A DNA stretch of 64,000 nt from Comamonas serinivorans. Its GTDB lineage: Bacteria; Pseudomonadota; Gammaproteobacteria; Burkholderiales; Burkholderiaceae_C. Positions 9,240 through 17,284 of the stretch are shown piece by piece (positions within the stretch are counted from its first letter, which is position 1; every line of letters starts with the position of its first letter). The notes under the pieces were generated by a model that was not told where the DNA came from, did not search any database, and saw only the letters and a list, made by a program, of their open reading frames with translations. The stretch is from contig NZ_CP021455.1 in NCBI RefSeq assembly GCF_002158865.1, positions 3,100,001 through 3,164,000 of the forward strand. Reading direction: 5' to 3'. The position numbers were made by a program, and so were the translations under genes.

Positions 9240-9767
9240 TCAAAACTTGCCACCCAGGGCAAACACCGAATTGGGGGCGTTGACCTGGATGGGTTTGATC
9301 ACGGGCTCGGCCGAGATCGCGCGTTTGACCAAGGGCTTGGCCTCGACCTGCACGCCGCTGGCCAGCTGCTTGTCGACCAGCTGTTGCAGGGTGACGGACT
9401 CGAGGAACTCGACCATCTTGGCGTTCAGCGCGGTCCACAGGTCATGCGTCATGCAGCGGCGGCCGTCGCCCAGGCAATTTTCCTTGCCGCCGCATTGCGT
9501 GGCGTCCAGGGGCTCGTCCACCGAGCTGATGATGTCGGCCACGGTGATGGAATCGGCGTCACGACCCAGCGAATAACCGCCGCCGGGGCCACGGGTCGAC
9601 TCGACCAAGGCATGGCGGCGCAGCTTGCCGAACAGTTGCTCGAGGTACGACAGCGAAATCTGCTGGCGTTGGCTGATGGCCGCGAGCGTGACGGGGCCAC
9701 CGGCCTCGCGCAAGGCGAGGTCGATCATGGCAGTCACGGCAAAACGACCTTTCGTGGTCAGGCGCAT
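9240..9767 (-). CDS. iscR: Fe-S responsive transcriptional regulator IscR
   Basis: A 175-residue Rrf2-family regulator. The winged-helix DNA-binding domain starts at [14 protein letters not shown], and the cluster-binding loop has C92, C98, C105 and H108. The last cysteine and histidine are one residue later than in E. coli because of a single extra residue. Holo-IscR represses its own operon when clusters are plentiful. The ATG at 9767 has an AAGGAG site just upstream and gives the standard N-terminus. It is the first gene of the isc operon, with two good IscR type-1-like sites upstream. The C-terminal ~30 residues, beyond the E. coli length, are not conserved. Confidence 0.96.
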   Translation of the reverse strand: MRLTTKGRFAVTAMIDLALREAGGPVTLAAISQRQQISLSYLEQLFGKLRRHALVESTRGPGGGYSLGRDADSITVADIISSVDEPLDATQCGGKENCLGDGRRCMTHDLWTALNAKMVEFLESVTLQQLVDKQLASGVQVEAKPLVKRAISAEPVIKPIQVNAPNSVFALGGKF

Positions 9768-9862
9768 GAAGGCTCCTTGAAGACCTGATTGCCGCCGCGC
9801 AACCACGCACGGCGGCAATCATGGGAAAATCCCAATATCGGGCTGACTCAATCGGTGAGCGA

Positions 9863-9887
9863 GTTCCCGAGCGATTTACTCAAGTAT
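9863..9887 (-). promoter_or_regulatory. Proximal IscR type-1-like operator with iscR -10 region
   Basis: Read on the minus strand this begins ATACTTGAGTAAATCGCTCG, close to the IscR type 1 pattern (ATA-CYTGACT-N-AGTCRRG-TAT) in its left half. The sequence TATACT at 9883-9888 overlaps it and would serve as the -10 hexamer of iscR. Binding here would block the promoter, as expected for autorepression. Confidence 0.7.
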
Positions 9888-9892
9888 ACACC

Positions 9893-9917
9893 AAGTCCCA
9901 CCAAATCGCTCAAGTAT
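9893..9917 (-). promoter_or_regulatory. Distal IscR type-1-like operator
   Basis: A second copy, also starting ATACTTGAGCGATTTGG on the minus strand, lies exactly 30 bases upstream of the proximal one, about three helical turns, so both face the same side of the DNA. The right half is weaker. Confidence 0.6.
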
Positions 9918-10249
9918 TCGGTGGGTCGAATCGTTGAGCCATGCGGCGCCAGGCCGTCGCCTGGAGATCAACGCTCGGAACAGCCTGCGATGCGAGCGCC
10001 TGTGGCATCCACAACCGCAGACCCTCTGGTCGACGCTCGAAGGCTGAGGCTTTCGCACCGCGCCTCGATCCACACATCACCCGAATGACACCCGATGCCG
10101 CTGCGCCACTGCGGCGGCTGGAAGGCTGCCGCCGCCCCATCGGATCGTGCCTGCAGCGATTCAGCGGGATGGCCGACAAGCGCCTGAGGGTCGAAGACCT
10201 CCTCTCACCAAGCCGTGCCTGACAGGTGCAAACGGAGAAGGCACCCAGG
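9918..10249. other. Intergenic, no gene seen
   Basis: Upstream of iscR and downstream of the phosphoesterase gene. I see no convincing coding frame, repeat or terminator here. Confidence 0.5.
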
Positions 10250-11083
10250 CTACGCGGGCAGCATGCTGCTCCGCGTGACGCGCGCGGCGGGCGCCAGGCG
10301 CTCGAGGTCGAGCAGCGTGAAGTAGCCATGCGGGCGCCAGCCCCCGGTGTCGATGAAGTGCACGTTGCCCAACACCAGGTGGCGGCCCACGGTGGTGTGG
10401 CCGTGGATCACGGCGTGGATGTTGCGCACCCGGCTGCTGTCCGCCGTCAGGGCACGGCGTGTGGACCACATGCACTGGCCTGCATCGCTGTGCGGGCTGT
10501 CCAGCTCTGCCAGGTTCAGCCGCCGTAGCTCGTGCCAGTCGTTGCCGGGGCAACTGGCATGCACCAGGCCCACCCAACCCGCCGAAGTCGCCACCTCGAT
10601 GGCTAGCGGCAGCGCCTGCAGGCGCTGCGCCACAGCCTCGCGCTCGGTGGCGCTCAGCGCCGACAGCCATTCGCCGCCTTGGCGCCGGTGGTCCACCGGC
10701 GAAAACGGCTGCCCCACCGCCGCACGCCAGGCCATGTAGTCGTGGTTGCCGCACACGGAAAAAAACCAGGGCTCATCGAGCCAGGCCAGCACCTCATGGG
10801 ACTGCGGCCCGCGATCGACCAGGTCGCCCACGGCAAACAAGCGGTCACATTGGGTGTCGAAGCCGATCTCGTTCAACGCCGCTTGCAGCTCGTCGAAGCA
10901 GCCGTGGATGTCGCCGACCGCAAAGTCACGGCCCCGGATGTTGGCGGGGATGCGCTGCACCGCCTGACCGGCGGAGTACACGGGCTGGGCGGCATCGGCG
11001 GACGCGGGCGGCCAGCGGCCCGACACCCGATGCGGCCAACCCAGCAGCAGGCGCCAGCGAGACAACGACTGTGACAATTTCAT
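10250..11083 (-). CDS. PPP-type metallophosphoesterase
   Basis: A 277-residue calcineurin-like phosphoesterase with the PPP-family signatures in order: GDIHG (about residue 58), GDLVDRG (about 86), GNHDYM (about 112), a WVGLVHASCPG histidine segment, and GHTTVG near the C-terminus. All the two-metal-site residues appear present. Relatives include bacterial PrpA/PrpB-type protein phosphatases and diadenosine tetraphosphatases; which substrate applies here cannot be decided. The ATG at 11083 (MKLSQSLSRWR) is preferred over a GTG 27 bases upstream, but neither has a strong ribosome site. It is a single-gene unit divergent from the FKBP gene. Confidence 0.8.
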   Translation of the reverse strand: MKLSQSLSRWRLLLGWPHRVSGRWPPASADAAQPVYSAGQAVQRIPANIRGRDFAVGDIHGCFDELQAALNEIGFDTQCDRLFAVGDLVDRGPQSHEVLAWLDEPWFFSVCGNHDYMAWRAAVGQPFSPVDHRRQGGEWLSALSATEREAVAQRLQALPLAIEVATSAGWVGLVHASCPGNDWHELRRLNLAELDSPHSDAGQCMWSTRRALTADSSRVRNIHAVIHGHTTVGRHLVLGNVHFIDTGGWRPHGYFTLLDLERLAPAARVTRSSMLPA

Positions 11084-11388
11084 GCAGTGACGGTGGCAGG
11101 TGGCACACACCCGGCGGGTGCGACGGAAGTTCTAAATCAGCATAGGCGCCGCACCCCACGGTGTGGGCCTGACTCGCGCCAGTAAGCCCTTCGCGCTACC
11201 CTAACGTGTCAATTTGTCACAGAAAAGAAGCAACCAGGCCACACCGCCTGCTCGCCCACGCCGCCTGCCGAGCAGATCGCGCAGCTCACGCAAGGCATGC
11301 CGCACGCCCCGCCGGACACCCAGGCTGCACCGGCCGGGCGCCTGACCAAGGTCTGCCGGACAGGCGCCCTGCTGCGACAATCCAGGGC

Positions 11389-11913
11389 ATGGACATTCAC
11401 ACCCCCTGCGTGGTCGCCCTGAGCTGGCGACTGCAAGACACCCTGGGCGACACCCTGGACGAAACCGAGGAGCCCGTTGAATTCTTCGTCGGCGGCGACG
11501 ACCTGCTGCCCCGCGTTCAGGAAGCGCTGCAAGGCCATGCCAAAGGCGCCGAGCTGCACCTGCACCTCGAGCCCGAAGAGGCTTTCGGCGATTACGACGA
11601 AGAGCTGGTTCAGCTGGTGCCACGCGCCAGCCTGCCGGCTGGCATCGAAGAAGGCATGACCATCGAGGGCATCGCCCTGCCTGCGTCGATCGACGCCAGC
11701 GTGCCGCGCGAAGGCCTCTACACCATCACCGAGATCTACCCCGAACACGTGGTGCTGGACGCCAACCACCCACTGGCCGGCATCGCGCTGCGCCTGCACC
11801 TGCGGGTGGCGAACGTGCGCGAAGCCACAGAAGCCGAAGTCGGCCATGGCTCGACGGGCACCGGCTTCTTCACCGTGGCGCCCACCGCACCCGGCAGTTC
11901 GCAGCTGCACTGA
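11389..11913 (+). CDS. SlyD-type FKBP peptidyl-prolyl cis-trans isomerase
   Basis: A 174-residue FKBP with the SlyD arrangement: an N-terminal half-domain with TLGDTLDETEEPVEFFVG, a GAELHLHLEPEEAFGDYDEE turn, an inserted IF chaperone flap (about residues 70-125), then the returning strand HPLAGIALRLHLRVANVREA. It probably assists folding of cytoplasmic proteins. The His-rich metal-binding tail of E. coli SlyD is missing; the C-terminus is instead Gly/Thr/Pro-rich. The ATG at 11389 gives the family N-terminus, while upstream residues in frame are not FKBP-like. No operon partners are seen. Confidence 0.85.
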   Translation: MDIHTPCVVALSWRLQDTLGDTLDETEEPVEFFVGGDDLLPRVQEALQGHAKGAELHLHLEPEEAFGDYDEELVQLVPRASLPAGIEEGMTIEGIALPASIDASVPREGLYTITEIYPEHVVLDANHPLAGIALRLHLRVANVREATEAEVGHGSTGTGFFTVAPTAPGSSQLH

Positions 11914-12077
11914 GCCACGCAGGGCGGGCCGTGGGCGCGGCGGAACCGGCCCATCGCTCCACGATCCACGCCCATGCAGGACAAGCCACTGCGGTGGGCC
12001 GCCGGGTCGGGCAGCCGCCTCTGCGGGCCACGCCCGCCTGACCATCGGTGCATGCCCACTCCCGTATAGTGCCGCGC

Positions 12078-13349
12078 ATGCGCAACCGAGCCCTCTTCCC
12101 CACCCGCCGTTCCCTGAGCCTTCACCGTTTCTGGGCACCCGCCGTGCTGGCCGCCGCCCTGGCCAGCGGCGCCCACGCGCAGACCGCCGCACCCAGTCCC
12201 GAGGCCCCACCGGTGCTGAGCCAGGCCGAATTCCAGGCCTGCCTGGCCCGGCTGCAGGACACCCAGGCCTTTGCCAACCTCTCGGACGACACCTTCCGCC
12301 GCTACACGGCCACGCTGACGCCCGACGCCACCGTGCTGCCGCTGCTCAACCGCCAGCCCGAGTTCAGCCTGCCCGTGTGGGACTACCTGGCCATGCTGGT
12401 CGACGAGCAGCGCGTGGCCGATGGCAAGGCCGGCTACGCCCGCTGGCAGAACGAGCTGCGCCAGATCGAACAACGCTTTGGCGTGCCGGCCGACATCGTC
12501 GTCGGCGTCTGGGGCGTGGAGAGCAACTTCGGCCAAAACCTGGGCGGACGCTCGCTGGTGCAATCGCTGTCCACGCTGTCGTGCTTCGGCCGCCGCCAGG
12601 CTTACTTCAGCGGCGAATTCGCGGCGGTGCTGCGCATCCTGCAGGAAGGCCACATGACCGAGGACAAACTGCGCGGCTCCTGGGCTGGCGCGTTCGGGCA
12701 GACGCAGTTCATGCCCTCGACCTTTTTCCGCAGCGCCGTCGACTTTGACGGCGACGGCCGGCGCGACATCGTCGACTCGGTGCCCGACGCCCTGGCCTCG
12801 ACCGCGCAATTCCTGAAAAACGCCGGCTGGCGCACCGGCCAGCCCTGGGGCTGGGAGGTGCAAGTGCCCCGCGGCTTCGACACCCGCGGCGCGGGCCGCA
12901 AGGCCAAAAAGCCCCTGGCGACGTGGCGCGCCGCCGGCTTCACGCTGGTGAACGGCCAGCCCCTGCCCGACACGCTGGACAGCGCCGGCCTCATGATCCC
13001 GGCGGCCGGGGGCCCGGCCTTCCTCGTGGGCCGCAACTTCGATGCGCTCTACAGCTACAACGCCTCGGAAAACTACGGGCTGGCCATCGCGCAGCTGGCG
13101 AACGTGATCGGGGGCCGCAGCGCCCAGGTCGGCTTCGTCACGCCCTGGCCGACCGACGACCCGGGCCTGTCGCGCGCGCAAAACCGCGAGCTGCAGATTC
13201 GCCTCTTGGGCCTGGGCCACGCCATCGGCGAGCCCGACGGCATGATCGGCGCCAAGACCCGCGAGGCCATCCGCGCCGAGCAGCAGCGCCTGGGCATGAC
13301 CGTGGACGGCCGCGCAGGCCAGAAGCTGCTGCGCGCCTTGTCACAGTAA
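12078..13349 (+). CDS. Lytic murein transglycosylase, MltB family
   Basis: A 423-residue secreted enzyme that cleaves the glycan chain of peptidoglycan with formation of 1,6-anhydro-MurNAc. It has an N-terminal signal peptide (about residues 1-35, ending near ASGAHAQ) with no lipobox cysteine, so it is more likely soluble periplasmic than a lipoprotein. The SLT/MltB catalytic domain has the catalytic Glu in GVWGVESNFGQN, followed by QTQFMPSTF and DFDGDGRRDI. A C-terminal peptidoglycan-binding repeat (about 350-420: LGLGHAIGEPDGMIGAKTRE) completes it. The ATG at 12078 is chosen over one 30 bases upstream because it gives a compact basic n-region. The gene is followed after 10 bases by a palindromic element. 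Confidence 0.88.
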   Translation: MRNRALFPTRRSLSLHRFWAPAVLAAALASGAHAQTAAPSPEAPPVLSQAEFQACLARLQDTQAFANLSDDTFRRYTATLTPDATVLPLLNRQPEFSLPVWDYLAMLVDEQRVADGKAGYARWQNELRQIEQRFGVPADIVVGVWGVESNFGQNLGGRSLVQSLSTLSCFGRRQAYFSGEFAAVLRILQEGHMTEDKLRGSWAGAFGQTQFMPSTFFRSAVDFDGDGRRDIVDSVPDALASTAQFLKNAGWRTGQPWGWEVQVPRGFDTRGAGRKAKKPLATWRAAGFTLVNGQPLPDTLDSAGLMIPAAGGPAFLVGRNFDALYSYNASENYGLAIAQLANVIGGRSAQVGFVTPWPTDDPGLSRAQNRELQIRLLGLGHAIGEPDGMIGAKTREAIRAEQQRLGMTVDGRAGQKLLRALSQ

Positions 13350-13359
13350 GCATGCAACA

Positions 13360-13409
13360 GGGTATTCAGCCACTGCCGTTTTGATGTAAACGGCGACTGC
13401 CTGATACCC
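13360..13409. repeat. GTAT/ATAC 50-bp element, copy 4
   Basis: Core 13362-13407 (46 bases), flanks GG and CC. Arms GTATTCAG/CTGATAC (one unpaired base) and GCCGTTT/AAACGGC. It starts 10 bases after the transglycosylase stop codon. Confidence 0.85.
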
Positions 13410-13496
13410 CATCTTCAATCACCCAACCCACCGCAGCCAGGCAACGACACCCAGGCCACCTCACCGCCTCGTTCGCTGCCGCCGCGCCCCCGCCCT

Positions 13497-14405
13497 ATGC
13501 CTGCATCGCCTGCCCCCGTTGCCAGCCTGCCGCTTCGGCACGCCCTGCTGGCGCTGCTCGTGGCGTTCATCTGGGGCACCAACTTCGTGGTGATGAAGCT
13601 GGGGCTGGCCAAGCTGCCGCCGTTCCTCTTCGCCACGCTGCGCTTTGCACTGGTGGCGTTCCCGCTCGCGTTCGTGCTGCCCCGGCCCGCCGTGCCGTGG
13701 CGCAACCTGGCGCTGTACGGGCTGCTCATCGGCGTGGGCCAGTTTGCGCTGGTGTTCTTCGCGCTCACGCGCTTCATCTCGCCCGGCATGGTGGCCGTGG
13801 TCGTGCAGACGCAGGTCTTCTTCACCATGGGGCTGGCCGTGCTGCTGGCGGGCGAGCGCATCCGCGCGCCGCAGGCGCTGGCCACGGCCATTGCCGCCGT
13901 CGGCATCGGCATCATCGCGCTGCACACCGACGGCCACACCACGGCCCTGGGCGTGACGCTGACCCTGATCGCGGCCGCCTGCTGGGCCATGGCCAACATC
14001 GCCAGCCGGGCCGCCGCGGGCGCCAACGCGCTGGCCTACGTGGTGTGGTCGGCCCTGTTTGCGGTGCCGCCGCTGCTGGGCCTGTCGCTGTGGCTGGACG
14101 GCTGGCCGGCCATCGTGCATGGCCTGCACGCGGCCGACGGCTGGACCTGGCTGGCGGTGCTGTGGCAATCCGTGGGCAACTCGATGCTGGGCTACGGCGC
14201 CTGGGCCTGGCTGATGGGCCGCTACCCGGCGGCCAGCATCAGCCCGTTTGCGCTCACGGTGCCGATCTTCGGCCTCGCGACCTCGGTCTGGGTGCTGGGC
14301 GAGCCCCTGCCGGGCTGGAAGCTGCTGGCTGCGGCCCTGGTGCTGGGCGGCCTGGCCCTGAACCTGGTCTGGCCCCGGCTGGCCGCACGCTGGCACGCGC
14401 GCTGA
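13497..14405 (+). CDS. EamA/DMT-family transporter
   Basis: A 302-residue protein with ten predicted membrane helices arranged as two EamA repeats (about residues 12-140 and 152-295). The first helix ends with AFIWGTNFVVMKLGL, typical of the YdcZ/RhaT-like drug and metabolite exporters, and the second repeat has YGAWAWLMGRYPAASISPF. Such proteins export amino acids or other metabolites across the inner membrane; no substrate can be assigned. The first possible ATG (13497) is used. It stands alone between two palindromic elements. Confidence 0.85.
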   Translation: MPASPAPVASLPLRHALLALLVAFIWGTNFVVMKLGLAKLPPFLFATLRFALVAFPLAFVLPRPAVPWRNLALYGLLIGVGQFALVFFALTRFISPGMVAVVVQTQVFFTMGLAVLLAGERIRAPQALATAIAAVGIGIIALHTDGHTTALGVTLTLIAAACWAMANIASRAAAGANALAYVVWSALFAVPPLLGLSLWLDGWPAIVHGLHAADGWTWLAVLWQSVGNSMLGYGAWAWLMGRYPAASISPFALTVPIFGLATSVWVLGEPLPGWKLLAAALVLGGLALNLVWPRLAARWHAR

Positions 14406-14575
14406 CGGGGCTGATCGCCACGCGCGCCCTGTCGGCGCCGTCGAAGCGGGTGGTTCTGGGCGTCGATCAACACCTGCTGAAGGATGCGTGGGCGGTCGCC
14501 GCTGGGCGCCGTGGACCTGTGTGCACACCCGGCGGCGGCGATGGGCGAACCCGATATCTCATGCAAGCTTTAACA

Positions 14576-14625
14576 GAGTATCCAGCACTTCCCGTTGGCG
14601 ACTCATCGGGATTCAGCCCATACCC
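14576..14625. repeat. GTAT/ATAC 50-bp element, copy 5
   Basis: Core 14578-14623 (46 bases), flanks GA and CC. Inner pairing TCCCG/CGGGA. It lies 23 bases beyond the ketosynthase stop codon, between convergent genes. Confidence 0.75.
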
Positions 14626-14648
14626 CGATTCACCCCCATCACCCCAGC

Positions 14649-15965
14649 TCAGGCGCGTTCGAACACCAAGGCCACGTTGCTGCCGCCAAAGGCGAACGAG
14701 CTGCTGACCGCCGCGCGCACATCGGGTGCCGCCTGATCGCCGAGTTGCACCAGGTTCAAGGGGCAGTCGGGGTCGTTGGGGCTCAGCCGGGAAAGGTCCT
14801 CGCCCCCCGCGGGCTCGCCCGCTGCGGCGGTGGCGCGGTCCGTCCCGGGCTGGGCCGACGCGCCGGCGTTGTCGCCAGCCACAGGGCCATTGACGTTGGG
14901 CGGCAGCTGGCCGCGCACCAGCGCGCCTATGGTGATGACGGCTTCGAGTGCGCCGGCCGCGCCCAGCAGGTGGCCGTGCAGGGCCTTGGTGCTGCTCACC
15001 TTCAGACCGGGTAAGGCATCGCCCCAGACCTGCTGCAGGGCCTGCCACTCGACCACGTCGCCCGCGCGCGTGGCCGTGCCGTGTGCGTTGCAGTAGCCGA
15101 TGTCGGCGGGCTGCAGCCCAGCCTGGCGCAGGGCGGCGCGCAAGGCGCGGGCCTGGCCCTCGGCATCGGGCTTGGTCAGGTGGGTGGCGTCGCAGCTGTG
15201 GCCCCAGCCGGCCAGGCGCGCATGGCTGCGCGCGCCCCGGGCGGCGGCCCGCTCGGCCGACTCGAGCACGACGAAAGCCGCGCCCTCGCCCAGCGCAAAG
15301 CCACTGCGCGCCTGGGCAAAGGGCCGCACACAGCGCGCGGCCTCGCCCGCGTCAAACGCGGCCAGGGTCATCATGGCCTGCCAGGCCAGCACCACGCCCG
15401 GCACGATCAGCGCCTCGGCGCCACCGGCGATGGCGACGTCGACCTCGCCCAGGGCCACGGCCTTGGCGGCCTCGGCCAGCGCCGCTGCGCCCGAGGCGCA
15501 GGCCATCGAATAGGTGAGCACCGGCCCTTTGGCGCCATGCCGCATGGCCACGTGCGACGCGGGCGCGCTGGGCATGAAGGCGGGGATGGTCAGCGGCGGC
15601 ACGCGGCCGTTGCCGCCCATGCCGCCGCGGTAGGCGTTTTCCAGCGCCACGGCGCCGCCCATGCCGCAGCCGCCATACACGCCGATGCGTTCGGGCGCCA
15701 CGTCACCGAGTCCGCCCGCGTCCTGCACCGCCAGCGAGGCCGCCGCCACGGCCATCTGGCTCACGCGGTCTAGCCCGACCAGCTGCAGCTTGCTGAGCCA
15801 GGGCGACGGATCGAACGCGATGGTGGCGGCCGCCGCCGGCTTGGCCAGCTCGGGAAACACGGGGCGGATGGCCGACTCGCCGCGCAGCACGGCGGCCATC
15901 AGGGTGTCGAGGTCCTGCCCATGCGGCGAGATGACGCCCAGGCCGGTGATGGCAACGCCTGCCAT
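14649..15965 (-). CDS. Beta-ketoacyl-ACP synthase (FabF-like), orphan
   Basis: A 438-residue KAS-II-type condensing enzyme. The catalytic triad is visible as Cys in TYSMACASGAAA, His in YCNAHGTATRAG and His in STKALHGHLLGAAG. The ATG at 15965 (MAGVAITGLG) gives the standard N-terminus; a TTG 9 bases upstream overlaps the ACP stop and is the alternative. Between PPNVN and DCPLNLVQ there is an unusual Ala/Gly-rich insert of about 35 residues absent from FabF. It is paired with a dedicated ACP rather than the fab operon, so it probably serves a specialised acyl product (for example a polyene or lipid tail) and not bulk fatty-acid synthesis; this is inference. Confidence 0.85.
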   Translation of the reverse strand: MAGVAITGLGVISPHGQDLDTLMAAVLRGESAIRPVFPELAKPAAAATIAFDPSPWLSKLQLVGLDRVSQMAVAAASLAVQDAGGLGDVAPERIGVYGGCGMGGAVALENAYRGGMGGNGRVPPLTIPAFMPSAPASHVAMRHGAKGPVLTYSMACASGAAALAEAAKAVALGEVDVAIAGGAEALIVPGVVLAWQAMMTLAAFDAGEAARCVRPFAQARSGFALGEGAAFVVLESAERAAARGARSHARLAGWGHSCDATHLTKPDAEGQARALRAALRQAGLQPADIGYCNAHGTATRAGDVVEWQALQQVWGDALPGLKVSSTKALHGHLLGAAGALEAVITIGALVRGQLPPNVNGPVAGDNAGASAQPGTDRATAAAGEPAGGEDLSRLSPNDPDCPLNLVQLGDQAAPDVRAAVSSSFAFGGSNVALVFERA

Positions 15966-15970
15966 GCGGT

Positions 15971-16225
15971 TCAACCTTGCCCTTCGCTGGCGGCCTTCTC
16001 GGCCAGGGCCTTGTCCACGGCGTTGGCCAGGCCTTGCAGCGTCTCGATGTCGTCACTCTGGTCGGGCAGCGAGATCTTGTAGCGGTCTTCCACGTCGAAC
16101 ACGAACTCCACGATGGTCAGCGAGTCCAGGCCCTTCTCGCGCAGCGATTCCTGGGGATCGATGGCGGCGGCGTCGATGTCGAATTTGTCCTGGATCAGGG
16201 CCTGAAGTTCTTGAAGCGTGCTCAT
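15971..16225 (-). CDS. Acyl carrier protein
   Basis: An 84-residue acidic protein with the phosphopantetheine motif LDSLTIVEFVFDVED; the serine of LDSL is the attachment site. It differs from a housekeeping AcpP (no DSLDTVELVM) and resembles specialised carriers. It lies 5 bases before the ketosynthase ATG, strongly suggesting co-translation and a functional pair. It is upstream of the ketosynthase and downstream of the PAP2 gene, all on the minus strand. Confidence 0.9.
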   Translation of the reverse strand: MSTLQELQALIQDKFDIDAAAIDPQESLREKGLDSLTIVEFVFDVEDRYKISLPDQSDDIETLQGLANAVDKALAEKAASEGQG

Positions 16226-16297
16226 GAGGCGGTGAAGTCTGTCGTGCTTGGCGGGGATGATAGCGGCACGCCCTGCAGGGTTTTGCGTCAGCGCGGC

Positions 16298-16945
16298 TCA
16301 GTCGGGCCGCGGGTGCCAGCGCAGCGATGCCCAGGCGTACACCGCACCCAGCGCCGCGCCGGCCAGCACGTCCAGCACCACGTGCTGGCGCACCGCCAGC
16401 GTCGAGTAGGCGATGGCCACGAACCACAGCCAGTTGAGGGCCGCCAGCCAGCCCGGCGCCCCGATGCGGCGCAGCAGGTGCGCGACCCAGGCCGCGGTGA
16501 ACATCGAGATGGCGACGTGCATGGACGGGCAGGCGTTGCCGGCCGCATCCACGCCCTTGAGCACGGCCATCAGCGCCGGCGCGTCGGCCGGCACGCCCAG
16601 CGCCGGAATCTGGGTGGGCCAGAGGGCGAACAGCGCCAGCCCGGTGAGGCACAAGGCGCCCGACCACAGGCCGTAGGCGAACAGGCTGCGGAAGTCGCGC
16701 AACAACCCCGGCGCCACGCCCACGTAGACCCACAGCGAGAGGTACGGCACCAGCGCCCAGCCCTGAAAGCTCACCCAGTGGTCCAGTGGCGTCAGCGGCA
16801 CCAGGTGCACGGGCCCGGTCGGGTTGCGCAGCAACTCGAAATAACCCACGAAAAACAGCCAGGTCCAGGTGGTGGTGCCAATCAGCTTGAGCCAGAACAG
16901 GCGGCGCAGGCGCTGACCCAGGTCAGCGGTCCAGGAAGAATCCAT
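16298..16945 (-). CDS. PAP2-family membrane phosphatase/transferase
   Basis: A 215-residue protein with about six membrane helices. It has the PAP2 motifs CPSMH (with the central His) and STLAVRQHVVLDV, but I do not find the usual first motif KXXXXXXRP. That pattern fits the PAP2_3 branch, related to inositol-phosphorylceramide synthases, which transfer or remove lipid phosphate head groups on the outer face of the inner membrane. It lies 73 bases upstream of the ACP gene and is probably the first gene of a three-gene unit with ACP and ketosynthase. The start is taken at ATG 16945 (MDSSWTADLG); an ATG at 16969 is also possible. Confidence 0.75.
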   Translation of the reverse strand: MDSSWTADLGQRLRRLFWLKLIGTTTWTWLFFVGYFELLRNPTGPVHLVPLTPLDHWVSFQGWALVPYLSLWVYVGVAPGLLRDFRSLFAYGLWSGALCLTGLALFALWPTQIPALGVPADAPALMAVLKGVDAAGNACPSMHVAISMFTAAWVAHLLRRIGAPGWLAALNWLWFVAIAYSTLAVRQHVVLDVLAGAALGAVYAWASLRWHPRPD

Positions 16946-17284
16946 GTGGGCAGGGTGGGCGCAGGCCATCGGTGCGGGCGCCACCAGGTGACGGGCCGGA
17001 CGAGGGCATCGCGCCCGCAGGTCGGGCAAAGCGCGCATCTTGCCTGAAGCCCCCATGGCCGCTGCCCCGCGGGGGCGACTGCACGAACCCGGCTGCTGAC
17101 GCCACCGGAAACCGACCACGCCGAGACACGCACCTCACCACAGGCGACCTCGCGCTGCGCGCCCCTCGGCACAGCGGCGACAATCGCCGGCAGCATGTGC
17201 TGCTCGCCCCCGGCGGCGTGCCTGGTCCCCAGGCCGCCCCCGGCCTGACCCGCGCGCCCGTGCTGCCCGACCTGTCTCCGCGCC
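16946..17284. other. Intergenic, no gene; possible decayed cobalamin riboswitch
   Basis: Divergent intergenic region of 339 bases. Around 17058-17145 the plus strand holds GCTGCCCC, then GACTGCACGAA, GCCACCGG and CCGAGACACGCACC, in the order of the cobalamin riboswitch conserved blocks but poorly matched. No coding frame is convincing. Confidence 0.25.
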
